28,444 nt of DNA from Bacilli bacterium (lineage in GTDB: Bacteria > Bacillota_I > Bacilli_A > RFN20 > CAG-826), in the NCBI GenBank assembly GCA_024698065.1, contig JAILRR010000094.1, forward strand, positions 1-28,444, read 5' to 3'. Below the pieces are notes generated by a model. That model was given only the letters and a program-made list of their open reading frames with translations, was not told the origin of the DNA and did not search any database. Shown here one piece after another: positions 28,428-28,444 of the stretch. Position 1 is the stretch's first letter. Every line of letters begins with the position of its first letter. The translations under genes were made by a program, and so were the position numbers.

Positions 28428-28444
28428 CCCATGAAAATCATGGG
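28428..28444 (+). terminator. Probable terminator of the AraC gene (cut by window end)
   Basis: A perfect 7-bp stem cccatga/tcatggg with a 3-nt loop, 9 bp after the stop. The expected T run would lie beyond the window. Confidence 0.6.

Overview
The window (about 28.4 kb, mid GC) looks like a chromosomal segment of an uncultured gut-type Bacilli/Mycoplasmatota-like bacterium. The clues are many single-membrane lipoproteins with LxxC lipoboxes, A-rich leaders, a truB-ribF-mtnN housekeeping run, a LytS-type kinase with a SARP-type regulator, an initiator tRNA with a non-standard anticodon stem, and no outer-membrane genes. TGA works as a stop: the 9201-9836 gene ends in TGA a few bases before its terminator. 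The genetic code is therefore probably the standard one. Lineage is inference. All but three genes lie on the minus strand.

Layout. 1-1053: 5' part of a membrane-anchored collagen-like surface protein that runs off the left edge. 1288-4402: operon truB-ribF-mtnN-FNT channel (transcribed right to left). 4484-6700: secreted tyrosine-phosphatase-like lipoprotein A. 6956-8044: HigA-like regulator plus NERD protein behind a perfect operator palindrome. 8091-8262: tRNA-Phe and tRNA-Asp. 8330-10579: PlsC-type acyltransferase, a hydrophobic membrane protein and a DUF3800 protein behind a leader terminator. 10743-13742: small lipoprotein, response regulator and histidine kinase. 13872-14820: plus-strand orphan possible nuclease, a tRNA relic and the initiator tRNA. 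14885-16933: DUF2804 protein, divergent from a DUF368/PopT-like transporter. 17203-22407: two large/medium lipoproteins and phosphatase lipoprotein D. 22582-26960: a two-gene operon of a membrane-anchored, domain-permuted GH3 enzyme and a 5-TM protein with an extracellular domain. 27462-28418: divergent AraC regulator.

How it may work together (inference). The right two thirds read as a cell-surface carbohydrate-interaction region. Secreted lipoproteins carry CBM-like modules, two of them also carry an HC(X)5R phosphatase, and a membrane-tethered GH3 glycosidase is probably controlled by the adjacent AraC protein and by cre-like sites. Four lipoproteins share one C-terminal-type module, and six surface genes share a hairpin in the 5' leader, which suggests a co-evolved, co-regulated set. 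Three other genes (truB, the HigA-like gene and the kinase gene) have -10 boxes 6-7 nt from the ATG and no ribosome binding site, so they are probably leaderless.
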